A stretch of DNA of 17,679 nt from Deltaproteobacteria bacterium (GTDB lineage Bacteria > Desulfobacterota > Desulfarculia > Desulfarculales > Desulfarculaceae), in contig JAHLLK010000180.1 in assembly GCA_020444165.1 (NCBI GenBank), forward strand, positions 1-17,679, read 5' to 3'. Shown one piece after another: positions 1 to 7,320 of the stretch; within the stretch, counting starts at the first letter, position 1; the number at the start of each line of letters is the position of its first letter. The position numbers were made by a program, and so were the translations under genes. Under the pieces are notes generated by a model, which worked only from the letters and a program-made list of their open reading frames with translations, was not told where the DNA came from and did no database searches.

Positions 1-53
1 ACTCAGACTATATTTCCTGCACGAATCAACACCGGCATTTACCGGATGAACCT
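1..53. repeat. Left copy of a 53-bp perfect terminal inverted repeat
   Basis: Bases 1-53 are identical, base for base, to the reverse complement of 17625-17677. Identity stops sharply at position 54 on this side. The outer end lies at the window edge, so 53 bp is a minimum length. The repeat contains two short ACCGG direct repeats. Inverted repeats at both ends suggest a transposon-like or linear element, or an invertible segment; an assembly break at a repeated k-mer gives the same picture. The sequence shows the repeat but not which explanation is right. Confidence 0.9.
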
Positions 54-87
54 TATGTTAGACCAGATCGACAAGAAACCTATTTGA
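1..87 (+). other. Possible C-terminal fragment of a gene entering from the left
   Basis: Frame 1 is open from the window edge to a TGA at 85-87, giving 28 residues that begin TQTIFPARINTGIYRMN and end DKKPI. The composition looks protein-like, and the frame runs through the inverted repeat and 11 codons into unique sequence. It is too short to identify and may be chance. If it is real, the inverted repeat would lie inside a coding region. Confidence 0.2.
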
Positions 88-246
88 AATCAAACAACCA
101 AAATAAAAAAACCATGTTCGACAGGAAATCTCCCCGCCGAAAAATTACTAGGAATTGGGTGCCCACTGCAGTGTGGTAAGAAAATTATTTAAACTGCAAG
201 CTCCATTTCTTCTGCAACAACTTCATCATGTGCAGAGGTGATATGC

Positions 247-1503
247 TTGGAAACTGACCAAAAGGATGTTGCAGACAACACAGAACTTCTAATTGAGAGC
301 GTTCATTCAAACCAAAATAGTAAGCCAATTATTATCAATCCATTGTTTTTAGATGATGAAAATCTATCAGAGGAGGAGCGCATTGAAGTTCTAAGCGAGA
401 TTTTCAACCAAAACATAAGGCAAGACCAGCTCAAGCGAGTGATCAACCATCTTGCGCCCATTCTTAGCGGAGATCATCCAGCCTCAGCTTTGATCTACGG
501 TCCCACTGGCTCAGGTAAGACCGTTTCATTGATCCACGTGCTCTCCCGCTTCAAAAATGTTGCGCAGAGAAAGGGAGTCTCTTTTGATTTTTCCTATATT
601 GATCTCACCATGCCCAAAACCACTTTTTCAGCTTTAAATGAAACTGCTATCTCTCTGGATGGACAGGTAAAGCGTTATAGGCGTGGTATCCCGATTGACC
701 TAATGGCTCAATCCATCACCGATATTCTGGCAAAGCGCCGAGGCTTCATGGTGCTTCTCATAGATGAGATCAACAACATCAAACCCTCGCCAGACGATTT
801 CCTCACCTTCCTGGCCAAGACCTTGCCGCGCAAGGTCCCATGCCGGCTGGTTCTTATAATGCTCACTAACCGCCTTGACTGGGACAGGGATCTGGATCCC
901 AGGCTGATGAGCGTACTTAAAAAGGCGGAGATGGTCTTTGAGCCCTACAATGCAAGGGACCTGATTGAAATTTTAAAGCTCAGGGTAGCAAAGGCGCTCG
1001 ACCCTGCCTTGGTAGATGAACCGGCCGTAGGGAAGATTGCAGCATTCGCGGCAAGAGACAATGGCGATGCCCGAAAGGCGGTCCAGCTTTTAGCAAAATC
1101 AGCCAGGATCGCCCAGGAGGCCGGAACAGAGCTGGATGAAAAATGTGTTGACCGAGCCAAGGACGCTTTGGAAATCGACAAAACAGAGTCCATGATCAGA
1201 GTGCTTGCCTTGCATCAGCGCCTGGCTCTGGAGGCCTGCTACCATGGCCTGAATAAGACCAAGGGCAGTCTCAACACTGGCGGGGCGTACAGATTTTATC
1301 AGGAGCTTTGCTCAGTCCAGGAGTCCAACCCGCTTACTCAGCGGCGCTTTTCTGAGCTTTTGGGTTACTTGGATCTCTATGGCCTCATCGGCGCCAGAAC
1401 GATCAATAAGGGCCGGTATGGGAACACCAGGGAGATATCGGGATGCCTTCCGGCGCAGGTGGTTTATAGGATGCTCTCTGGAGAGACGGGCATGTGTAGG
1501 TAG
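247..1503 (+). CDS. Orc1/Cdc6-type AAA+ replication initiator homologue
   Basis: The 418-residue protein is an initiator ATPase of the archaeal/eukaryotic Orc1/Cdc6 family (COG1474), expected to bind an origin and help load a helicase. Visible features are Walker A GPTGSGKT (residues 85-92), Walker B LLIDEIN (acidic pair D173/E174), a sensor-1 asparagine (N208) followed by the family-typical LDPRLMS, and a sensor-2 region containing NGDARKAVQLL. A C-terminal winged helix from about residue 320 carries LTQRRFSELL and GRYGNTRE, close to the archaeal consensus. A TTG start at 247 is preferred because GAGGTGAT (235-242), an extended anti-SD match, sits just upstream; a GTG at 238 in the same frame has no such site. 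The gene stands alone next to the left inverted repeat with a long gene-free stretch behind it, as initiator genes next to their origins often do. Cdc6-like ATPases occur sporadically in bacteria, and their role there is not established. An ATPase serving a mobile element in another way is possible. Confidence 0.85.
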   Translation: METDQKDVADNTELLIESVHSNQNSKPIIINPLFLDDENLSEEERIEVLSEIFNQNIRQDQLKRVINHLAPILSGDHPASALIYGPTGSGKTVSLIHVLSRFKNVAQRKGVSFDFSYIDLTMPKTTFSALNETAISLDGQVKRYRRGIPIDLMAQSITDILAKRRGFMVLLIDEINNIKPSPDDFLTFLAKTLPRKVPCRLVLIMLTNRLDWDRDLDPRLMSVLKKAEMVFEPYNARDLIEILKLRVAKALDPALVDEPAVGKIAAFAARDNGDARKAVQLLAKSARIAQEAGTELDEKCVDRAKDALEIDKTESMIRVLALHQRLALEACYHGLNKTKGSLNTGGAYRFYQELCSVQESNPLTQRRFSELLGYLDLYGLIGARTINKGRYGNTREISGCLPAQVVYRMLSGETGMCR

Positions 1504-1564
1504 GATATATACAGTTTAATGTGGCAACAAATCAGCTAGTTAATGGTGCTTAGCACACCTGGCA

Positions 1565-1606
1565 CCCATCCCAAAGGGGTGGGCGGTTTGATGTACTAAA
1601 CCACCC
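1565..1606. other. Two overlapping, mutually exclusive hairpins
   Basis: CCCATCCC (1565-1572), loop AAA, then GGGGTGGG (1576-1583) forms an 8-pair stem with one G-T pair. GGGCGGTTT (1581-1589) and AAACCACCC (1598-1606) form a second stem with one mismatch. The GGG at 1581-1583 is shared, so only one stem can form at a time. There is no T-run after either, so neither is a classical terminator. They lie 62 bases after the Orc1/Cdc6 stop codon. Confidence 0.5.
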
Positions 1607-1661
1607 TAAAACAAATCTACGTATCCACGAGACTGCGAGTTCCCCCCCTACCGTAATGCTC

Positions 1662-1724
1662 TTGGAACAGGCCAAATCTCAGCCTCACAAAGGGCTTGCT
1701 ATGGAAAGGCCCAAATTTCAGCCT
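1662..1724. repeat. 24-nt imperfect direct repeat (iteron-like)
   Basis: TTGGAACAGGCC followed by AAATCTCAGCCT (1662-1685) recurs as ATGGAAAGGCCC plus AAATTTCAGCCT (1701-1724), with a 39-bp period. Only two copies are seen. Position behind an initiator gene makes iterons or a regulator-binding site possible. Confidence 0.4.
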
Positions 1725-1961
1725 TCAGACTCACCGATCTGACATAATGTTCCTAATCTCGGATGAAGTGAATGGGCTGCAAGCCTAGGCAGAAGATAAG
1801 CCATGTCATCGATATTTAAGCAAATATAAACATTTCCCCTTGGCTATATTATTGTTTGTGCTGTTTTATTGGTATATGTCATGATTAGTCAGGATAAGTC
1901 AGTTGGCGAATGATTGGGCCACTTACAGGAGTCCTTGACCATCATGGGTGAGACTATCTTG

Positions 1962-2135
1962 ATGGAAGACAGATGGTTGTCAGTTAACGAGATCGCTGTC
2001 TATCTCGGAATTAAGCGCGATACCGTTTATAAATGGATCAATGCCAAAGAGATGCCTGCCCATAAAGTTGGCCGGCTATGGAAATTTAAAAAAGATGAAA
2101 TTGACTGCTGGGTTCGAGACAGCGAGCAAGGTTAA
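1962..2135 (+). CDS. Excisionase/MerR-type helix-turn-helix protein
   Basis: The 57-residue protein is almost entirely one winged HTH of the excisionase family (HTH_17 type): LSVNEIAVYLG, then DTVYKWI as recognition helix, then HKVGRLWKFKKDEID as wing. Proteins nearly identical in outline commonly open bacterial restriction-modification operons, where they probably act as regulators. The start at 1962 matches where the family normally begins (MEDRWLS) and has GGTGAG about 9 bases upstream. An in-frame ATG at 1944 behind AGGAG, or a TTG at 1914, would add 6 or 16 residues. It lies 47 bases before the AAA+ ATPase on the same strand and probably heads that operon. A recombination directionality factor is an alternative, but no integrase is present. 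Confidence 0.8.
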   Translation: MEDRWLSVNEIAVYLGIKRDTVYKWINAKEMPAHKVGRLWKFKKDEIDCWVRDSEQG

Positions 2136-2182
2136 GCCAATTTTTAGGGTAAGATGATATTTTACCAGTGGGAGATTGAGCA

Positions 2183-3145
2183 ATGGCGACAGCGGAACAG
2201 GTAAAATCACTGATCCGGTGCCATTTCAGCGAGGAACCAGAGCGATTCTACACGATTGCCCTTCAGGTGGCAGCACATGAGGCGCGACAGGGCCACAGCT
2301 CTTTGGCGCATGAGTTGCGCCAAATGGTGGACCGGGCAAGGGAGAAACGCTCCAGTCGCAATGTTTTGTCACTACCCAAAGAGCTGTCCGGTCTCATTCT
2401 GTCGGAAAACCCTGACCGGTCCTTCCATTCCCTGGTAGTGAAAGAAGAACTGAAAGACCGTATTGATCGAATCATCTTGGAATTTAAGCAGCAGGCCAAG
2501 TTGAAGAAGCATGGTTTATCTCATCGTCGTAAAATTTTACTTTCCGGCTTACCCGGAACCGGCAAAACCATGACTGCTCAAGTGCTGGCCTCCGAGCTTA
2601 AGCAGCCCCTGCAAATTATCCAAATGGATCGCCTGGTCACTAAGTTCATGGGCGAGACTAGCGCCAAGCTGCGCCAGATTTTCGATTTTATTAGCCAACA
2701 CAGAGGAGTGTACCTTTTTGACGAATTTGATGCTATCGGAGGAGAACGTGACCTGGGAAATGATGTTGGCGAAATGCGGCGGGTGCTAAACTCATTTCTG
2801 CAATTTATCGAAAGCGAAACTTCCGACAACCTGATTGTCGCGGCCACCAACAATCTCCGCCTTCTTGACAGGGCTTTGTTCAGGAGGTTTGATGATGTGC
2901 TGTACTATGACTTGCCGGATCAAAAGGGCTGCGAAAAGCTCATTGCTAATTTGCTTGGAACCTTCCGGACCAAACGGTTCCCTTTAGAAAAAGCTGCTGC
3001 GGAAAGTAAGGGGCTAAGCCATTCGGAAATAGATCATGCCTGTCGCGACGCCATCAAGCTAGCCATTCTCAACAATAAAAGCCGGACAACGTATGAATCC
3101 TTCAGGCAACTGATAAAGGAGCGACGCGCTGCATACAGGGAGTAA
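2183..3145 (+). CDS. AAA+ ATPase paired with the subtilase (IetA-like)
   Basis: The 320-residue protein has one classical AAA+ module of the FtsH/Cdc48-like branch. An N-terminal helical region (about 1-80) precedes Walker A GLPGTGKT (122-129), Walker B LFDEFD (D180/E181), sensor-1 N223 in ATNN, and an arginine pair (R234/R235) in LFRRFD typical of arginine fingers, so it should act as a ring oligomer. GGGAG lies 9 bases before the ATG. The subtilase starts 13 bases after its stop. An AAA+ ATPase directly followed by a subtilisin-like protease is the arrangement of IetAS, first described as a plasmid stability module and later reported as anti-phage defence. In that pair the ATPase is thought to restrain or deliver substrates to the protease. 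The assignment rests on domain order and sequence character, without a database search. Confidence 0.8.
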   Translation: MATAEQVKSLIRCHFSEEPERFYTIALQVAAHEARQGHSSLAHELRQMVDRAREKRSSRNVLSLPKELSGLILSENPDRSFHSLVVKEELKDRIDRIILEFKQQAKLKKHGLSHRRKILLSGLPGTGKTMTAQVLASELKQPLQIIQMDRLVTKFMGETSAKLRQIFDFISQHRGVYLFDEFDAIGGERDLGNDVGEMRRVLNSFLQFIESETSDNLIVAATNNLRLLDRALFRRFDDVLYYDLPDQKGCEKLIANLLGTFRTKRFPLEKAAAESKGLSHSEIDHACRDAIKLAILNNKSRTTYESFRQLIKERRAAYRE

Positions 3146-3158
3146 GGGGGGAAATGGT

Positions 3159-5675
3159 ATGCCAACCGAACGGTTTCACCACATCATGTTGGAGGGTCCC
3201 TCCAACCAAGAAGAATTTACCAGTATTCCCAAAAGGGGAAATCGGCAGATAATTCCAAATAGAGATCGTGCGAGCCATAGCGCGTACATCAGAAGAAAAC
3301 TTGACCAGGCTCTGAAAGAATCTGAACAAGACCGCGCCGCCATGCATGTAGATCGTAATGGGGTTTACCTTGAATTTATAAGTGATCCCAATGCAGATTT
3401 GGTCACCAAAAGCCTAGAAGACTTACGATCAAAGAAAATTCGCCTTTTGAATGTTCGCACGATAATCAAACCTGTTTTGAACGAGGCCACGGGCGAGATT
3501 GAGGATCAGGACATCACTTGTGCCACGGTTTATGTGGCCCACGAGAAAAAGGGACATTTCTTTGAGAAAATTCAGCAGTATGCGGAAGAGGAGACCCCGA
3601 AAGGCGATCCCCGAAATGCCCCTCTTGTCAACAGTATCGGCGATATCCGAAAGGCTCTGCTGGTGGAATCATTTTGGCAGGACCCAGGTATATCCCCACC
3701 GGCAGATGATCCCGATTGGTGTGAAGTATGGCTTAGTAGCGACTCTGATGATGTGATTGGCAATTTTGAAGCGCTGTTACAGCGGTTTCAAATCCAAGTA
3801 AAAGAGGGCGTGGTCAAATTCCCCGAGCGCGCAGTCAAAGTGGTTCTGGCTAATAATAGCCAGTTGGCGCTTCTGACTACTTATTCCGATGACATTGCCG
3901 AATATAGGCGAGCAAAAGTAACCGCCGGTTTCTGGACCGAAATGGAGAACCGGGACCAAGCTGATTGGGTTGAGGACCTGTTGGCCCGAACCAGAGTTGA
4001 CGAAGAATCCGATGTGGCGGTCTGCATCCTGGATACCGGCGTCAACAACGGTCACCCGCTAATCGCACCTGTCCTTGATGATGAAGACTGCCTGACCTGT
4101 GATCCGGCCTGGGGAACCCACGATCATGATTGTCATGGCACGCTTATGGCCGGATTGGCGGCTTACGGCGATTTACAAGGCTGCCTTGAAAACGGTGACC
4201 GGGTTACTCTCAGGCACAGGCTGGAATCGGTAAAGATACTCCCCCAACCCCCGGAGCAGAATGAGCCAAATCTTTGGGGCTATGTCACGGCTCAAGGAAT
4301 CAGCCGCGCGGAAATCCAGTCACCTGATACAAAACGCATCTTGGCCATGCCGGTCACGGTGGACGATACCAGGGATAGGGGGAGGCCAAGCTCCTGGTCC
4401 GGCGCTGTTGACCAACTGGCTTCTGGTGCGGAAGATAATACCCAAAGGCTACTTATTGTTAGCGCTGGCAACCTGACTGATGCGCCTACCAGTGAATCCT
4501 ACCCCAACGCCCAGGTAACAGATTCGGTCCATGACCCGGCGCAAGCCTGGAACGCTCTGACGGTGGGCGCATACACTGATTTGGCGGATATCCATGATGC
4601 TTCGCTTGACGGTTATGAGCCACTTGCGTCCCAGGGAGAACTTTCGCCATTCAGTACCTCGTCTTCTGTGTGGGAAGACAAATGGCCTATCAAACCGGAA
4701 ATTGTCATGGAGGGCGGCAACGCGATTTATGACGGATCAGGGCCTGCGCTTACTTGCGAAGACCTCTCCTTATTGTCAACATGGTGGAAGCCTTCGGAAA
4801 GCCATTTTCACCCTTTCCATGCAACCAGCGCGGCTACCGCGCAAGCCGCTTGGTTTGCCGCCCAGATTCAATACGAATATCCCAACATATGGCCGGAAAC
4901 CATCCGGGCACTTATGGTTCATTCTGCCAGTTGGACGGATGCGCTGAAGAGGCAGTTCCTGTCCGATGCTTCCAAAACCTCCCACGCGCAAATGCTTCGC
5001 ATATGCGGATATGGCGTGCCTGATCTTGAACAAGCCCTATATAGTGCGCGCAATTCCTTGACCCTGATTTCTCAGGCGAAGCTGCAACCCTTTGACAAAA
5101 AGCCGAAGGAAAAGGGCAGCGGTTACCAGACCAAGGACATGCATCTCTATGAACTCCCCTGGCCGAAAGCGGTTTTGTTGGGGTTGCCTCCAGAGACCGA
5201 AGTACAAATGAGGATCACCCTGTCTTACTTTATCGAGCCAGGTCCTGGTGAGATCGGTTGGCGGGATCGCTATCGCTATGCATCGCACGTGCTGCGCTTT
5301 GATTTGAATTCGCCCGGCGAGTCTCAGGATGAATTTATGAAACGCATCAACAAGGCCGCCCGAGAGGAAGACGAAGAAAAACCTGAGACCGAAAGCCCGA
5401 GGTACCACTGGAAAATCGGTTCCAATGCCAGGCACAAGGGCTCCTTACATTCAGATATTTGGGATGGCACGGCGGCTGATTTGGCTGGCTCCAACCTCTT
5501 GGCTGTTTACCCCGCGATGGGATGGTGGCGTTTGAGGCCGCATTTGGGCAAAGCAACCCGAAAAACCCGATATGCGCTAATAGTTTCTATCACTACACCA
5601 GAAGAAACAATGGACATCTACACTCCGGTCGCCACTGAATTGGGCATCACCGTTCCAGTGGAAATAGAGGCTTAA
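3159..5675 (+). CDS. Subtilisin-like serine protease (S8 family, IetS-like)
   Basis: The 838-residue protein carries a full subtilase catalytic set: Asp292 in ILDTGVNNGHP, His326 in DCHGTLMAGLA, oxyanion Asn438 in VSAGN, and Ser557 in HATSAATAQ. A long N-terminal region (about 1-270) rich in charged residues precedes the protease domain, and a C-terminal region (about 640-838) may be a beta-sandwich or substrate-binding part. No signal peptide or membrane segment is seen, which fits an intracellular protease acting with the upstream ATPase rather than a secreted enzyme. The start has an AAGGGGGG ribosome-binding site 8-9 bases upstream. The spacing to the ATPase is 13 bases, so the two are probably co-translated. 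Six bases after its stop, the remnant of an hsdM gene begins. Confidence 0.88.
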   Translation: MPTERFHHIMLEGPSNQEEFTSIPKRGNRQIIPNRDRASHSAYIRRKLDQALKESEQDRAAMHVDRNGVYLEFISDPNADLVTKSLEDLRSKKIRLLNVRTIIKPVLNEATGEIEDQDITCATVYVAHEKKGHFFEKIQQYAEEETPKGDPRNAPLVNSIGDIRKALLVESFWQDPGISPPADDPDWCEVWLSSDSDDVIGNFEALLQRFQIQVKEGVVKFPERAVKVVLANNSQLALLTTYSDDIAEYRRAKVTAGFWTEMENRDQADWVEDLLARTRVDEESDVAVCILDTGVNNGHPLIAPVLDDEDCLTCDPAWGTHDHDCHGTLMAGLAAYGDLQGCLENGDRVTLRHRLESVKILPQPPEQNEPNLWGYVTAQGISRAEIQSPDTKRILAMPVTVDDTRDRGRPSSWSGAVDQLASGAEDNTQRLLIVSAGNLTDAPTSESYPNAQVTDSVHDPAQAWNALTVGAYTDLADIHDASLDGYEPLASQGELSPFSTSSSVWEDKWPIKPEIVMEGGNAIYDGSGPALTCEDLSLLSTWWKPSESHFHPFHATSAATAQAAWFAAQIQYEYPNIWPETIRALMVHSASWTDALKRQFLSDASKTSHAQMLRICGYGVPDLEQALYSARNSLTLISQAKLQPFDKKPKEKGSGYQTKDMHLYELPWPKAVLLGLPPETEVQMRITLSYFIEPGPGEIGWRDRYRYASHVLRFDLNSPGESQDEFMKRINKAAREEDEEKPETESPRYHWKIGSNARHKGSLHSDIWDGTAADLAGSNLLAVYPAMGWWRLRPHLGKATRKTRYALIVSITTPEETMDIYTPVATELGITVPVEIEA

Positions 5676-5681
5676 CGAAAC

Positions 5682-5780
5682 ATGTTCGAGCAGACCTTCA
5701 AGAACATCGATGACGTGCTTTGGAAAGAGGCCGGTTGCTCCTCCGAGCTGGACTCGGGAGCCACACACCCCTGTCAATGA
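5682..5780 (+). pseudogene. hsdM: Truncated 5' end of a type I restriction methylase (hsdM) gene
   Basis: An ATG at 5682 opens a 32-codon frame beginning MFEQTFKNIDDVLWKEAGC and then SSELD. This is the characteristic N-terminus of type I restriction-modification M subunits, which normally continue with a TEQTSW-like segment for several hundred residues. Here the similarity ends at about codon 24 (5753), then foreign sequence runs to a TGA at 5778-5780. The start is only 6 bases after the protease stop, so hsdM was once the next gene in the HTH-ATPase-protease operon. No later part of hsdM, nor hsdS or hsdR, is present. The break lies against a candidate IS21-type end at 5772. Confidence 0.75.
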
Positions 5781-5845
5781 AAACGGGTCATCGGTTTCAG
5801 GCGGTTACCATGGGTGCGTGGCCAGTTATTACAGTAAAGGCTCCC
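5756..5845. mobile_element. Remnant resembling an IS21-family terminus
   Basis: From 5772 the sequence reads TGTCAATGAAAACGGGTCA, then GGTTTCA at 5793-5799. This follows the pattern TGTCAATGAAAA..GG.CA..GTTTCA that I recall for ends of some IS21-family elements. Around it are nested inverted arms: GGGAGCC (5756-5762) with GGCTCCC (5839-5845), and CCACACACCC (5761-5770) with GGGTGCGTGG (5812-5821, one mismatch). No istA or istB coding sequence remains. The position at the broken end of hsdM fits insertion followed by deletion. The IS family is assigned from memory of end motifs. Confidence 0.4.
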
Positions 5846-6102
5846 TTTAATATTTGGGACTGATCTTGACAATACGGCTACTATTTTAAGTCTGGTGGGC
5901 CGGCTAGTAATTAAGCTTGCCTAGCACGAGTTGAATTTGTGCGCGGCCATTCCTTTTGATACTTACAGGCCCCTCTTGGGGCGAATTTACATCGAGACCT
6001 ACGAATTAATTTTGACCCTGCACAAAAATCCGCAGTTGACCCTGGAGCCGTTGAAGAATTAATTTCTGGGTGGCTGCTAACTCAAAATAGGATTTAGTGC
6101 TC
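5781..6102. other. Intergenic debris between the hsdM fragment and the TIR gene
   Basis: No gene was seen. Two TTGACCCTG motifs (about 6012-6020 and 6036-6044) occur in the same orientation near the right side, opposite in sense to the GGGTCA at 5785-5790, which could be inner repeats of a lost insertion sequence. A 10-base direct repeat GAATTAATTT lies at 6003-6012 and 6056-6065 and brackets those motifs. Confidence 0.35.
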
Positions 6103-7320
6103 ATGTACAGCCTTCTCGTATCTTACCAAGTAACAGATGAAGTCCCATTAGGGCTTGAGATCGAAAAAAACCGCTTTCTTGAGTATACAAATGACAATAT
6201 TTCCGGCCAATTAATGAGCCTTTCGAATGAATCAATGGATTGTATCAAATCCTGGCCCTGTATCTTAATGCAGGAAGGACGCGGTCAAGAAGTAGCTCAT
6301 GTGGCTAAAATTACGGATATTTCGTTGGATGCCGCGAAAATCCAACTTACCTTTGCCCCTCTTGCCAGCTCTTTTACTCTCATCAATGATTCCCTTTGGA
6401 AATTGCGTGAAGATCTCGATATCTCGCAATTTGAGTTCAACCGTAATCATTGGGCTTTCAAAGGGAGAGACCTTTTCCCAATTCTTGGCAAAGCTGGTTT
6501 TGTGTTCGAGCCCTCCCTTATTGCAAGATTCCAAAACAGGCAGCTCACTGTGCCCACCAGAGGCGACCTGATTCAGGCCATGAGAACCATTGCAAGTTGG
6601 AGTCATACAGATATTGACGAGTTCCTACTGGAAGTTGGAATAAGCGATTTACGCGCTGATCGGGCAATTGGCAGCATTCGGAACCGGGCCAATGCAATCA
6701 TCAAATACGCAATCGAGAATCCCGGTGCGACTACAGCTGAAAATTATTTATTCTCTGCTTACATCATGAGATCTGTTGCTCCTCCACCCAATCCCTTTGA
6801 AGAATCCAAGGAATCTTGGGGAAGCGATGGGTCTACAGTTGAGCCAGAGATAGATGTTGAAGACAGGAATTACAATGCTCGAAATCCCAATCGGGTGTTC
6901 ATAGTTCACGGGCAAAACGAAGTGGCCAGGGATGCTGTTGTTTCACTCTTGGGAGAGGTCGGCCTTGAGGGAATTGTTCTTCACGAACAGCCGAATATGG
7001 GCCGACACTTACTGACAAAATTCATTGAAGAGGCGGAACTTGTCACTTTTGCAATTGTGTTAATGACAGATGATGATGTTGGAGGTCTGCATGATGGCGC
7101 TATGGCACCACGGGCTAGACAGAATGTCATCCTTGAGCTTGGGTACTTTCTTTCTCACCTTGGCCAGCATCGTGTCTGTGCTCTAAAGACTCCTGGTTTG
7201 GAGACACCCTCGGACTTTGATGGAATTGTTTATATTTCTATGGACGATAAAGAAAACTGGAAGACCGAACTACTGCGCGAGCTGAGGGCAGCGAGTATGC
7301 CTTTGGTTGAAATGACGTGA
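6103..7320 (+). CDS. TIR-domain nucleotide-binding effector (PF10137, Cap12-like)
   Basis: The 405-residue protein has a C-terminal TIR-like domain of the predicted nucleotide-binding type found in CBASS/Pycsar effectors (about 265-400). It opens with RVFIVHGQNE, continues with FAIVLMTDDDVGG, and carries ARQNVILELGYF, where Glu345 sits in the position of the catalytic glutamate of NAD-cleaving TIR proteins. The N-terminal ~240 residues are not recognised; they should hold the sensing or oligomerisation part. They are linked by an acidic, Pro/Ser-rich stretch (about 223-255). ATG 6103 is chosen because AGGA (6089-6092) is 10 bases upstream; the in-frame GTG at 6097 is too close to it. No cyclase is adjacent, so it may act alone as a defence NADase. 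The nearest possible cyclase is the GGDEF-like gene 7 kb away. Confidence 0.8.
   Translation: MYSLLVSYQVTDEVPLGLEIEKNRFLEYTNDNISGQLMSLSNESMDCIKSWPCILMQEGRGQEVAHVAKITDISLDAAKIQLTFAPLASSFTLINDSLWKLREDLDISQFEFNRNHWAFKGRDLFPILGKAGFVFEPSLIARFQNRQLTVPTRGDLIQAMRTIASWSHTDIDEFLLEVGISDLRADRAIGSIRNRANAIIKYAIENPGATTAENYLFSAYIMRSVAPPPNPFEESKESWGSDGSTVEPEIDVEDRNYNARNPNRVFIVHGQNEVARDAVVSLLGEVGLEGIVLHEQPNMGRHLLTKFIEEAELVTFAIVLMTDDDVGGLHDGAMAPRARQNVILELGYFLSHLGQHRVCALKTPGLETPSDFDGIVYISMDDKENWKTELLRELRAASMPLVEMT

Larger units (their letters stand above)
1504..1961. other. Gene-free stretch after the Orc1/Cdc6 gene, candidate origin or control region
   Basis: No convincing reading frame was found on either strand. 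It holds two overlapping hairpins (1565-1606), a run of seven C (1642-1648), a 24-nt imperfect direct repeat (1662-1685 and 1701-1724) and an AT-rich tract at about 1810-1880. Repeats plus an AT-rich segment beside an initiator gene are what an origin would look like, but no known origin-recognition box was recognised, so this is inference. Confidence 0.35.

Noticed and set aside
945..1193. 82-codon minus-strand open frame inside the Orc1/Cdc6 gene
   Set aside because: Serine/alanine-rich shadow of a well-supported gene, with no ribosome-binding site or neighbour.
5037..5435. 132-codon minus-strand open frame inside the protease gene
   Set aside because: It lies fully opposite the conserved protease frame and has low-complexity composition typical of a shadow.
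5866..5889. TTGACA followed by AT-rich bases as a promoter for the TIR gene
   Set aside because: No -10-like hexamer occurs at 16-18 bases spacing; the nearest candidates are 10-12 bases away.
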